Source: Eutrophocola sp964601805 (GTDB lineage Bacteria; Pseudomonadota; Gammaproteobacteria; Pseudomonadales; Pseudohongiellaceae). Taken from it: a DNA stretch of 13,307 nucleotides. Both the position numbers and the translations under genes were made by a program. Below, piece by piece: positions 1-7,028 of the stretch (positions are counted from its first letter, which is position 1; the number at the start of each line of letters is the position of its first letter). The stretch covers positions 1 to 13,307 of the forward strand of contig CAZROW010000072.1 in assembly GCA_964601805.1 (NCBI GenBank). The letters are read 5' to 3'. The notes beneath the pieces were generated by a model. It was not told the DNA's origin. It saw only the letters and a list, made by a program, of their open reading frames with translations, and made no database searches.

Positions 1-2384
1 GCGACCCTGAGCGCCACCAGTTCCCCGATATGCCCCGTGTCACCGATCGGCACGACAATATACTGCACGCCATCGATCTGGTAGGTCATGGGCAGGCCGG
101 TTTGCTTGGCCGGTAATTCAAATTCGGCAATGATCTCACCGGTAGCCTTGTCATGGGCACGGAACATCGGGCCGCCACCAGTCTGTCCGCCGTAAAGCCC
201 GGCACCTTCACCGGCAAACAGCAGTGACCTGGTGACCAGCAGACCGCCGCGGTCGCCGTGTCCGGTGCGTTCCGGAATATCAACGCCGCGCAGGCGTGGA
301 TGCTCGAGAATCTCTTCCGGCGTATCGGCATTGGCCATCATCCATTCATGCTCACCTTCATTCATGTCAATGGCCGTGATGCGGCCATAAGGCGGCTTGA
401 TCAGCGGCAAACCAAAAGGTCCCTCAAGGCGAATGCCTCGTCCCATGGCATAGTCAAAGTCACTGTCCTGGAAGAAGGAATCCTCGGTCAGGCCAACGCT
501 CATGGGATGGGAGGTTGATGGCACGTACAACATGTTCGTTTCCGGATCAAAAGCCACACCCTGCCAGTTGGCACCACCCCCGTAACCGGGCATGAAAATG
601 GTGCCGCCATTGGACTCAGTAATGAGGGAAGGCGGTGTATACAGTGGTCCATAGGTGAATTGTTCGACGATACGCAGGGCTTCTTCCTTGATCTCCGGTG
701 TCCAGTCGAGCAGGTCATCTTCCGTCAGGCCCTGGCGTTCAAAAGGCGCGGGCTTGGTTGGAATCGGTTGCGTGGGCGATAACTGCTCGCCAGGGACACT
801 GGATTGCGGTACTGCCCGTTCCTCGATAGGCCACACGGGTTCACCGGTCACCCGGTTCAGGGTATAGACCATGCCCTGCTTGGTGACCTGGATAGCCGCC
901 GGAATGGTTTCACCATCGACTTCAAGTTCTGCCAGTACAGGTGCCGTCGGGGGATCGTAATCCCAGACATCGTGATGAATAAACTGGAAATGCCAGATGC
1001 GCTCACCGGTTCTGGCATCCAGCGCCACCAGGGACTGGCTGAACAGGTTATCGCCAGGACGGTGACCGCCATACATGTCACCTGTGGCCGCCTCTACCGG
1101 CACATAGACGATGCCGCGTTCCTGGTCAGCGGACATGGTGGCCCAGGAACCGGCATTGCCGGTAAATTCATTACTGTTGTTGCGCCAGGTTTCCGTACCG
1201 AACTCGCCTTCCTGGGGAATGGTGTGAAAGATCCACAACATTTCGCCTGTGCGAATATCATAACCGCGGATATTACCGGCAGGTCCCCGCATGGACCGTG
1301 GCGAGCCACCCGACGGAAAGGCTGCACCGATAACAATGACGCCATCGACTATCACCGGTGGCGCGGTCAGGCCGGAGGGAATGCTTTCAATATCAATATC
1401 GAAACGATCTTCCTGACCAACACGCAGGTCAACAATACCGTTTTCACCAAAGGCCGGATCCGGTTTGCCTGTCGCGGTGTCCAGGGAGATCAGGTAATAA
1501 CCGGGCGTGACCGTAATAATGCGGGACTCGCCATTCTCATTACGCCAGTAGGAGACGCCGCGACCGGAATTGACACGGGGACCGCGCCTGGCACCTTCGT
1601 CATAACGGAACATCCACAGGTTCTCGCCGGTCACCGGGTCGATTGCCACGACATCACGGCGACGACCGGCTGTGGCATAAAGGACACCATCGGCCATGAT
1701 TGGCGTGGATTCGTAATTGAATTCGGGGTTCGGTCCATAGTTCTGGGTAGTCCAGCGCCAGGCGATTTCCAGGTTCTGGACATTGTCCTTGTTGATCTGG
1801 TCCAGGGGGGCGTAACGGGTGGCATGCGTATCATTGTGATAACCCAGCCATTCGTATTCGATCACCCGCTGGGCCGAAGAGGCACCGGCAAGCAATGACG
1901 CCACGCGAACAGGTTCTTCTGTCGGTTGCATGTTGATGGCAACCAGGTCACCGGCATTGCCGGACAGCGCTTCTTCCCCGGCAGGCAAACCATTTTGCTG
2001 CAGCATGAAGGCCACCAGGTCCGCATATTGTTCCGGGCTGAAACCGTTAGGGTTGTTCACCGGCATGGTGGATGCCGTGATCTGGTAGAAGGCCGCCAGT
2101 GACTGGTCCTGCCACTGTTGCCAGAAGGCACCGCCGACCAGTGCCGGACCGGCTTCACCGCCAGACAGGGTAATACCGTGACATTCAACACAGGAACGCA
2201 AATAAAGTGCACCACCGGCAACAGCCTGCTCCTCGGTAAAGACACCGTCGCGCGTTGATTGCGCAGACGCCATCAAGGAAACCAGTGACAGCAGGGTTGC
2301 TGTTGCCAGTTGCTTGAAAAGATTGCCAGTGAAAAGGTCACTGATCAGTGACCGGGTGGAATTTTGCGCGGAAGAATGCAGCAT
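1..2384 (-). CDS. PQQ-dependent dehydrogenase (glucose dehydrogenase type) with N-terminal cytochrome c domain, 3' end outside window
   Basis: Reading leftwards from the ATG at 2384, the frame stays open for 794 codons and leaves the window without a stop, so the C-terminal end is missing. AGGGG sits about 7 bases upstream of the start. Residues about 20-41 look like a signal peptide ending ASA-Q, which implies export. A heme c motif CVECH (C65, C68, H69) is followed by a likely axial Met in STMP (M107). From about residue 175 the protein follows PQQ propeller dehydrogenases, with the hallmark of membrane glucose dehydrogenases at 445-477 (GDNLFSQSLVALDA, then HHDVWDYD) and the TKQG motif at 501-504. 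By alignment from memory, D475 and K502 match E. coli Gcd D466 and K493. The five-helix membrane anchor of Gcd is absent, so electrons probably go through the fused heme to periplasmic cytochromes. The substrate (aldose, polyol or other alcohol) cannot be read from sequence. No pqq biosynthesis genes are in view. Confidence 0.93.
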   Translation of the reverse strand, partial: MLHSSAQNSTRSLISDLFTGNLFKQLATATLLSLVSLMASAQSTRDGVFTEEQAVAGGALYLRSCVECHGITLSGGEAGPALVGGAFWQQWQDQSLAAFYQITASTMPVNNPNGFSPEQYADLVAFMLQQNGLPAGEEALSGNAGDLVAINMQPTEEPVRVASLLAGASSAQRVIEYEWLGYHNDTHATRYAPLDQINKDNVQNLEIAWRWTTQNYGPNPEFNYESTPIMADGVLYATAGRRRDVVAIDPVTGENLWMFRYDEGARRGPRVNSGRGVSYWRNENGESRIITVTPGYYLISLDTATGKPDPAFGENGIVDLRVGQEDRFDIDIESIPSGLTAPPVIVDGVIVIGAAFPSGGSPRSMRGPAGNIRGYDIRTGEMLWIFHTIPQEGEFGTETWRNNSNEFTGNAGSWATMSADQERGIVYVPVEAATGDMYGGHRPGDNLFSQSLVALDARTGERIWHFQFIHHDVWDYDPPTAPVLAELEVDGETIPAAIQVTKQGMVYTLNRVTGEPVWPIEERAVPQSSVPGEQLSPTQPIPTKPAPFERQGLTEDDLLDWTPEIKEEALRIVEQFTYGPLYTPPSLITESNGGTIFMPGYGGGANWQGVAFDPETNMLYVPSTSHPMSVGLTEDSFFQDSDFDYAMGRGIRLEGPFGLPLIKPPYGRITAIDMNEGEHEWMMANADTPEEILEHPRLRGVDIPERTGHGDRGGLLVTRSLLFAGEGAGLYGGQTGGGPMFRAHDKATGEIIAEFELPAKQTGLPMTYQIDGVQYIVVPIGDTGHIGELVALRV

Positions 2385-2518
2385 CGCTATCCCCTTAATT
2401 AATTTAAAAACAATTATGTTCTTATGATTTAATCGAAGGATAGTGCTGGACTGCCTGATTTTAGTCAACAGTCCCAAAATGAAACTAATAAGAAAATTAC
2501 CCCCGCCGGAGGACTACC
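2385..2518. promoter_or_regulatory. Divergent intergenic region between the two quinoprotein genes
   Basis: This 134-bp spacer separates two divergently transcribed PQQ-type genes, so it must hold both promoters and could allow joint control. For the minus gene, TTGACT (2468-2463) lies 17 bp from a poor -10, CACTAT (2445-2440). CATAAT (2418-2413) is a better -10 but has no matching -35. No convincing sigma-70 promoter was found for the plus gene. The part next to the minus gene (about 2395-2435) is strikingly AT-rich. A good Shine-Dalgarno site, GGAGGA (2508-2513), serves the plus gene with 5 bases of spacing. That promoters exist here is inferred from gene orientation; the specific boxes are weak guesses. 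Confidence 0.4.
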
Positions 2519-3805
2519 ATGCGCCTGCTGAAAATCCTGATCCTGGGTGTGCTGCCTGCCACTGTTTTGGCACAGGCACCGAATCCACCCGAACCGGTCG
2601 CCGCTTTTCCGGGCCAGACCGATGCGTCCCCCCCCGCGACGCCGTCAACAGGGTTTCGCATCGAAACGGTGGCTGATGACCTGGCCGGTCCCTGGGCAAT
2701 GGCTTTCCTGCCCAACGGCCATATCCTGTATACCCAGGGCAATGCCGGCACCATGCGTACCATTTCTCCTGAAGGCGAAGTATCAGACCCCATAGCCGGT
2801 GTACCGCCTGTCAAACGGGTCGCCGCTGAAGGCCTGCACGATGTCGTGCTCGACCCCGACTTTGCCAGCAACCGCTATATCTATTTTACCTACCTGGCGC
2901 CGCCCAAAGGCGAGGAAGCGGCATTGTGGCCGGTCACCCACTGGTACGAGGATGTCTGGAACCTGTCGCTGGCTGAAAGACGTGTGCTTGACCTGGGCAC
3001 AGAGCGCATTTCACGTGCCCGCCTCAGTGAAGACATGCGCCGGCTGGAAGATGTTGAAGTACTGGCAGAGACGCGCACGGAAAGACGCCTGGTCTTTGCA
3101 CCCGATGGCACCCTCTTTGGCATTGGCGCAGATGCTTTTCGCTTCTATGACTCCGAGCTGGACACGGTTGAAGGCCGTGACTTTCTCGATGAGCCGGATA
3201 TCCCGCGCAACTTCAGCGGCCGTGTCGTGCGCATCAACAAGGACGGCTCCATTCCAGCCGACAACCCCTGGCTGCACCGGGCCACCGTGAGCCGGGAAAC
3301 CTACGCCCATGGCCTGAAAGATCCCGAAGGCGGAGCCATACATCCGGAAACGGGCGAACTCTGGGTCATTGACCACGGTCCCCAGGGCGGTGATGAAGTC
3401 AATATCATCAAGCCCGGTGCCGATTATGGCTGGCCCAACTATTCCTATGGCGTGCAATACGATGCCCGCCAGTTCGACGGACGTGTCAATGTCCCGGTGG
3501 GCACGGGGCTTACCCGCGGTCCCGGTATGACCGAACCCATTTATTACTGGGTACCCTCCATTGCGCCCGGCGGCATGGCTTTTTATACCGGCGACGCCTT
3601 TCCCCAATGGCAGGGCAACCTGTTTATCGGCGCCATGGCCGGCCAGGCCCTGGTCAGGCTGGTGCTGGACGGCAACCGGGTGGTTGCCGAAGAAAGACTG
3701 CTGGATGATATGGGACAGCGCATTCGGGATGTGCGAAACGGCCCGGACGGTGTGCTGTATCTGTTTGCCGGCAACAGCTTGCTGAAACTGACACCCGACC
3801 GATAA
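2519..3805 (+). CDS. PQQ-dependent sugar dehydrogenase-like protein (Asd/YliI, soluble glucose dehydrogenase family), divergent active site
   Basis: 428 residues. Residues 1-18 form a signal peptide (VLA-Q cleavage), then a Pro-rich linker to about 44, so the protein is periplasmic. The rest is a six-bladed propeller of the GSDH family: GLHDVVLDPDFA (105-116), SGRVVRINKDGSIPADNPW (233-251), HPETGELWVIDHGP then GGDEVNIIKPGADYGWP (275-306), GGMAFYTGDAFP (351-362), GNLFIGAMAGQALVRL (366-381) and RIRDVRNGPDG (401-411). Family members oxidise aldoses with PQQ. Two normally conserved stretches are changed. The usual HFGSRLVF reads RTERRLVF (186-193), putting Arg at the catalytic His. The usual GHRNPQG reads GLKDPEG (265-271), putting Lys at the PQQ-contacting Arg. 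About 30 extra residues lie near 128-160. It may be an altered dehydrogenase or a non-catalytic or binding protein. The start is fixed by GGAGGA at 2508-2513. The hydrolase gene follows after 29 bp. Confidence 0.88.
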   Translation: MRLLKILILGVLPATVLAQAPNPPEPVAAFPGQTDASPPATPSTGFRIETVADDLAGPWAMAFLPNGHILYTQGNAGTMRTISPEGEVSDPIAGVPPVKRVAAEGLHDVVLDPDFASNRYIYFTYLAPPKGEEAALWPVTHWYEDVWNLSLAERRVLDLGTERISRARLSEDMRRLEDVEVLAETRTERRLVFAPDGTLFGIGADAFRFYDSELDTVEGRDFLDEPDIPRNFSGRVVRINKDGSIPADNPWLHRATVSRETYAHGLKDPEGGAIHPETGELWVIDHGPQGGDEVNIIKPGADYGWPNYSYGVQYDARQFDGRVNVPVGTGLTRGPGMTEPIYYWVPSIAPGGMAFYTGDAFPQWQGNLFIGAMAGQALVRLVLDGNRVVAEERLLDDMGQRIRDVRNGPDGVLYLFAGNSLLKLTPDR

Positions 3806-3834
3806 AGACTTTAAAAGACAACAGGAATCAAGAA

Positions 3835-4521
3835 ATGACAAATTACGTTCTCGTCCATGGTGCCTGGGGCGGCGGCCAGAGTTACAACAAGACCGCAGCG
3901 GACCTCAAGGCCGCCGGACATGCCGTACTGCTAGCAACACAGCCCGGCATCGGGGTCAGGCAAGCAGAACTGCACGGCGGTATCACCCTGACTGATCATG
4001 TCAACGCCGTGCAGGAGCAAATCGGGGAAGCCGGCTTTGAGCGTTTCATTCTTGTCGGCCATTCCTATGGTGGCATGATCATCACCGCTCTGGCTGCCAG
4101 GATGGCTTCCAGCATTGATGCCATCTGTTATATCGATGCCTTCCTGCCGGAACATGACCAGTCCCTGTGGGATATCACCGGTGAGTTTGAACACAACTGG
4201 TATATTGACAGCCAGAAGCATACACCGGGCCTGGTGGCCCCAATTGGCGGTATCGATTTCGAGGAGAAGCCTGGACTGATCGGCAGGCATCCCCTGTTGA
4301 CCTTGCTGGAAGCGGTGCAACTTACCGGTGAAGAAAACAGCATTCCACGCAAGGCCTATGTTTTTGCCACTGGTTGGGAACCTACCCCCTTTACCCGCTT
4401 TGCCGAAAGAACCAGGGCAGATCCTGACTGGGAATATCACGAGGCCGACGCCAGTCACATGGTGATGGAAGAGCGGCCCGAGCAGACCCTGGAAATACTG
4501 CTGGGACTGGCTCCAGCCTGA
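3835..4521 (+). CDS. Alpha/beta hydrolase, EstC / hydroxynitrile lyase-methylesterase-like
   Basis: 228 residues without a signal peptide, so probably cytosolic, unlike the secreted proteins encoded on both sides. The N-terminus YVLVHGAWGGG (4-14) carries the oxyanion-hole HGAW motif. The nucleophile elbow is GHSYGG (75-80) with Ser77, and the catalytic His is H208 in ADASHMV. The third member of the triad is less clear: the stretch ATGWEPTPF (178-186) has Glu182 where relatives usually carry Asp. The family includes carboxylesterases, salicylate-type methylesterases and hydroxynitrile lyases, so an ester or lactone substrate is plausible but not assignable. AGGA (3823-3826) lies 8 bases before the ATG. 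The gene sits 29 bp after the PQQ-like gene and 61 bp before the SMP-30-like gene, with no terminator between, so the three probably share one transcript. Confidence 0.88.
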   Translation: MTNYVLVHGAWGGGQSYNKTAADLKAAGHAVLLATQPGIGVRQAELHGGITLTDHVNAVQEQIGEAGFERFILVGHSYGGMIITALAARMASSIDAICYIDAFLPEHDQSLWDITGEFEHNWYIDSQKHTPGLVAPIGGIDFEEKPGLIGRHPLLTLLEAVQLTGEENSIPRKAYVFATGWEPTPFTRFAERTRADPDWEYHEADASHMVMEERPEQTLEILLGLAPA

Positions 4522-4582
4522 AACAACTGATTTTATTCATGACTGATTCAACTTTGATGGACATCACAAGGAGTACTATTCG

Positions 4583-5500
4583 ATGACAATCTCGCTAGCC
4601 AGAAAAACCTTTCCCCTGCTGCTGTGCCTGTTACCTGTTCACCTTGGCGCACAGGAATTCACTGCAGGTGAACCACTGGGTTCGGTCAATGAGTCCGGCA
4701 CCCCGATGACCATGTCCGATAACGTCAAGGTCTTTGGCAGTTTTCATTTCACTGAAAGCTGTACTTTTGATCCCGACAAAAACCTGGTCCTGGCAATGAA
4801 TGCCGGCAACCGGGGTGAAGGTGCCGCACCGGACGGCTTTGTTTCACTGATCAATCCCGATGGCAGCGTCCATACCGCGAAGTGGATAGGGGCTACCCGG
4901 GATGGTCTCGAGCTGGCCGATCCACTGGGCAGCGCCATCAGCAATGGCATCCTCTATACCGTGGATTCAGGCTTCCTGCGTTCCTTTGACCTGGCCACCG
5001 GTCGTCCCCTGGCCAATGTTGCCGTACCCGGAGCTACCATTCTCAATGGCATTGGTGTGACCGCAGACGGTACCGCCTATATCTCTAATTCCCGTGATCC
5101 GGAAGTGATCTACAAGGTTACACCTGATGGAGAGAGTTCCGTATTTGCTTCAGGCTCACCGCTCAACGTGCCCAATGGCGTGGCAATCGATCGTGACGGC
5201 AACATCGTGGTGGTCAATATCAATGACAACGCCGTCATTACCTACAACCCGAATGGCGATGTGGTGAAAACCGAGCATGCCGCTGAAGGCGGGAACGATG
5301 GCGTGGTGGTGACCGAAGACAATATCAAGTATGTGAGCAGTGTGCGCTTTGGCAGCGTGTCAAGGATTGCTCCCGGCCAGGATGCCGAGGTCATTGCCAC
5401 CGGCATACCTAGTGCCGCCTCCATGTGCTACGACTCCGTACAAAAACAACTGGTGATTCCGCTGAACCCGAACAATGCACTGGCCTTTATCAAACTCTGA
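4583..5500 (+). CDS. Secreted SMP-30/gluconolactonase-like beta-propeller protein
   Basis: 305 residues. Residues 1-23 are a signal peptide (cleavage LGA-Q), so the protein is exported. The mature part has repeated propeller blades: FTESCTFDPDKNLVLAMN (56-73), LNGIGVTADGTAYISNS (154-170), VPNGVAIDRDGNIVVVN (196-212) and NDGVVVTEDNIKYVSSVRFG (238-257). The spacing and the Glu58, Asn155 or Asn198, and Asp239 positions resemble the divalent-metal ligands of SMP-30/gluconolactonase, which hydrolyses sugar lactones; this matching was done by eye. It could equally be an NHL-type propeller with no lactonase activity. AAGGAG (4568-4573) precedes the start by 9 bases. It is the last gene of the plus-strand cluster and is followed 46 bp later by a strong terminator. 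A lactonase would fit next to PQQ sugar dehydrogenases, whose products are lactones. Confidence 0.8.
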   Translation: MTISLARKTFPLLLCLLPVHLGAQEFTAGEPLGSVNESGTPMTMSDNVKVFGSFHFTESCTFDPDKNLVLAMNAGNRGEGAAPDGFVSLINPDGSVHTAKWIGATRDGLELADPLGSAISNGILYTVDSGFLRSFDLATGRPLANVAVPGATILNGIGVTADGTAYISNSRDPEVIYKVTPDGESSVFASGSPLNVPNGVAIDRDGNIVVVNINDNAVITYNPNGDVVKTEHAAEGGNDGVVVTEDNIKYVSSVRFGSVSRIAPGQDAEVIATGIPSAASMCYDSVQKQLVIPLNPNNALAFIKL

Positions 5501-5546
5501 ACATCAACTGCCACATCGCCCTGTGAACTGTTGTTTCTCAGGCTTA

Positions 5547-5576
5547 AAAAAACCCGGCTTTGTTGCCGGGTTTTTT
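5547..5576. terminator. Strong bidirectional intrinsic terminator
   Basis: Six A, CCCGGC, loop TTTGTT, GCCGGG, six T. The GC stem is perfect and is flanked by A and T runs, so it works in both directions. It ends the plus-strand cluster (stop at 5500) and the convergent transglutaminase-like gene (stop at 5608). Confidence 0.93.
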
Positions 5577-5607
5577 ATGGAAGCGGTGAAAGGTCAGCAA
5601 GACCCTG

Positions 5608-6405
5608 TCAGGCATACTGGTCATCAATACGCTCAACGGTGATATCCATGGGATCAGGATACACAGAAGGCCCGAACTGGTTGAACACGGCCACGTCTGC
5701 CGCATCGCGGCCGTACCCAATGGCAACATAGCCACCTCGTGTGCTCGTGCCTGCCGCATCAAAGGTGTACCAGCGACCGCCGACATAGGCTTCAAACCAG
5801 GCATGCAGGTCCATCGGCTCAAGGTCATGCAGGTAGCCTACAACCAGCCGGGCAGGAATACTGATGCTACGACACAGAGCTATTCCCAGGTGGGCAAAGT
5901 CCCTGCACACGCCATGCTGCTGCTGGTTGACCTCCACCGCAGAGATGGGGATATCGGTACCACCGCCATCATAGCGAAGTGTCCTGCGCAACCAGGATTC
6001 AATCGCCTTGACCTGGTCATAGCCCGGCAACTCACCCTCGGTGATTTCAAGGGCCATCTGGTTGAAACGATCAGACTCACAGTACCGACTGGGCAGAAGG
6101 TAACCCAGAACGGCGTCGGGCAGGTATTCAATTTCTATAAAAGGCGCACCCGGAGCTTCATCGGCCAGGTCGGCAGTCATGACCTCGGCTTCCGTGGCGA
6201 TGGAGAAATTGCCCGGTGGTGCCACCAGTCGCTGGCAAAGATTGCCGTAGATATCCGTGAACTCGAACACCGGCACACTGGGTGTTAACAGGAACTTTTC
6301 GCTGGCGACCCATTGCTGGGCACCACTGCGCATCCGCAACATCAGGATGAACGGTGTGGGAAATTCAATTTCAAAATTCATGGTACAGGACGTACGTAAC
6401 CACAT
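5608..6405 (-). CDS. Transglutaminase-like family protein (papain-fold), cytosolic
   Basis: 265 residues with no signal peptide. The transglutaminase-like core is clear, with all three triad residues: Cys167 in HGVCRDFAHLG, His201 in DLHAWFEAYVGG and Asp216 in YTFDAAGT. The N-terminal half (WLRTSC to about residue 100) is the beta-rich domain that precedes this core in bacterial proteins often annotated as transglutaminase family proteins. Members are thought to be cysteine proteases, amidases or cross-linking enzymes, usually of unknown substrate. The ATG at 6405 is preferred over the one at 6381 (residue 9) because AAGG lies 9 bases upstream and the WLR start matches the family. The gene is convergent with the SMP-30-like gene and diverges from the CopC-like gene. 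It seems monocistronic; nothing links it to a pathway. Confidence 0.9.
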   Translation of the reverse strand: MWLRTSCTMNFEIEFPTPFILMLRMRSGAQQWVASEKFLLTPSVPVFEFTDIYGNLCQRLVAPPGNFSIATEAEVMTADLADEAPGAPFIEIEYLPDAVLGYLLPSRYCESDRFNQMALEITEGELPGYDQVKAIESWLRRTLRYDGGGTDIPISAVEVNQQQHGVCRDFAHLGIALCRSISIPARLVVGYLHDLEPMDLHAWFEAYVGGRWYTFDAAGTSTRGGYVAIGYGRDAADVAVFNQFGPSVYPDPMDITVERIDDQYA

Positions 6406-6554
6406 GGATAACTACCTTGGGGAAAAATGGGCAGACTCGCTGAGATGATGCCCGGTTGCCTGCTGCAACCTGTTTCGACTGCTTCAGTTTTCCGGGCATC
6501 GTTTGTCAGGCATAGTATCATGGCTTTTCCTGACAGCTCGAAAACAGACAAGTC
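6406..6554. promoter_or_regulatory. Divergent spacer with two inverted repeats
   Basis: This 149-bp region drives the transglutaminase-like gene leftwards and the CopC-like gene rightwards. It holds a perfect 9-bp inverted repeat, GATGCCCGG (6447-6455) and CCGGGCATC (6492-6500), and a perfect 7-bp one, TGTCAGG (6504-6510) and CCTGACA (6529-6535). A small hairpin TTGC-CTGCT-GCAA (6456-6468) sits inside the first. A possible -10 for the CopC gene, TAGTAT (6513-6518), falls between the arms of the second repeat, but its -35 is poor. The arrangement suits operators, though no regulator can be named. Confidence 0.45.
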
Positions 6555-6953
6555 ATGGCAAAACACCTGCATACCTGTTGCTTCGTGGCGCTGGCTGCTT
6601 TGGCCAGTCTGCCTATTTTTGCGCACACAGGTATTGCTACCACGGTGCCGAATCACGATGCCGTCATTGACCGCTCCCCCGCCATCCTGCGATTTGAGTT
6701 TCCCGGTGAAGTCACTATCACCAATGCCCGTATTCGCCCCGTCGATGACAACCTGGTGCAGACCGCAGACACCATCGTGGTCAGGTTGCCACGCAACCGT
6801 ATCGGCCAGTCCACCGCCTTCGGCAAGGAGATAGAACTGGACATCCCCTTGCTCAGGCCGGGGATGTACCAGGTAGTGTTCCAGGTTACTTCCATAGAAG
6901 GCCATATCCTGGCTGACGATTTCACCTTTACCATCACTGACGAGGCATTGTAG
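6555..6953 (+). CDS. CopC-like periplasmic copper-binding protein
   Basis: 132 residues. Residues 1-23 form a signal peptide ending IFA, so the mature protein starts with His24 (HTG). An N-terminal His as copper ligand is typical of CopC. The remainder is one CopC-type beta-sandwich: TTVPNHDAVIDRSPAILRFEF (29-49) matches the family's opening strand pattern of P-x-x-x-x-x-x-x-x-P, and MYQVVFQVTSIEGHILADDF (104-123) matches the closing strand with the second-site His (H117). Its length is normal for a single CopC domain. No CopD, CopA or CopB partner lies nearby, so it is an orphan that may carry or buffer periplasmic copper. No good Shine-Dalgarno sequence precedes the ATG. An upstream dyad and candidate -10 are described with the spacer. 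The gene ends 28 bp before a bidirectional terminator. Confidence 0.82.
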   Translation: MAKHLHTCCFVALAALASLPIFAHTGIATTVPNHDAVIDRSPAILRFEFPGEVTITNARIRPVDDNLVQTADTIVVRLPRNRIGQSTAFGKEIELDIPLLRPGMYQVVFQVTSIEGHILADDFTFTITDEAL

Positions 6954-6980
6954 GGGGGCGACACAAATCGCTGCCCACAA

Positions 6981-7004
6981 AAAAGCCCGCTGAGGCGGGC
7001 TTTT
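6981..7004. terminator. Bidirectional intrinsic terminator between the CopC-like gene and pckG
   Basis: Stem AAAAGCCCGC and GCGGGCTTTT around a TGAG loop. Two further A bases precede it on the plus strand, so the minus-strand read, which ends pckG (stop at 7029), has a run of six T. The plus read has four T and ends the CopC-like gene. Confidence 0.92.
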
Positions 7005-7028
7005 CAGGTCTGGATGACTGGCTGCAGG

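Noticed and set aside
804..1898. Long plus-strand open frame of 364 codons
   Set aside because: It is antisense to the PQQ dehydrogenase, whose minus-strand reading has continuous family motifs. The plus frame matches no family and lacks a Shine-Dalgarno.
3011..3841. 276-codon minus-strand open frame across the PQQ-like gene
   Set aside because: It is antisense to a well-supported gene with signal peptide, Shine-Dalgarno and conserved motifs; the antisense product shows no domain.
4522..4582. Separate promoter or terminator before the SMP-30-like gene
   Set aside because: No stem followed by a T run and no convincing -35/-10 pair was seen in the 61-bp gap.
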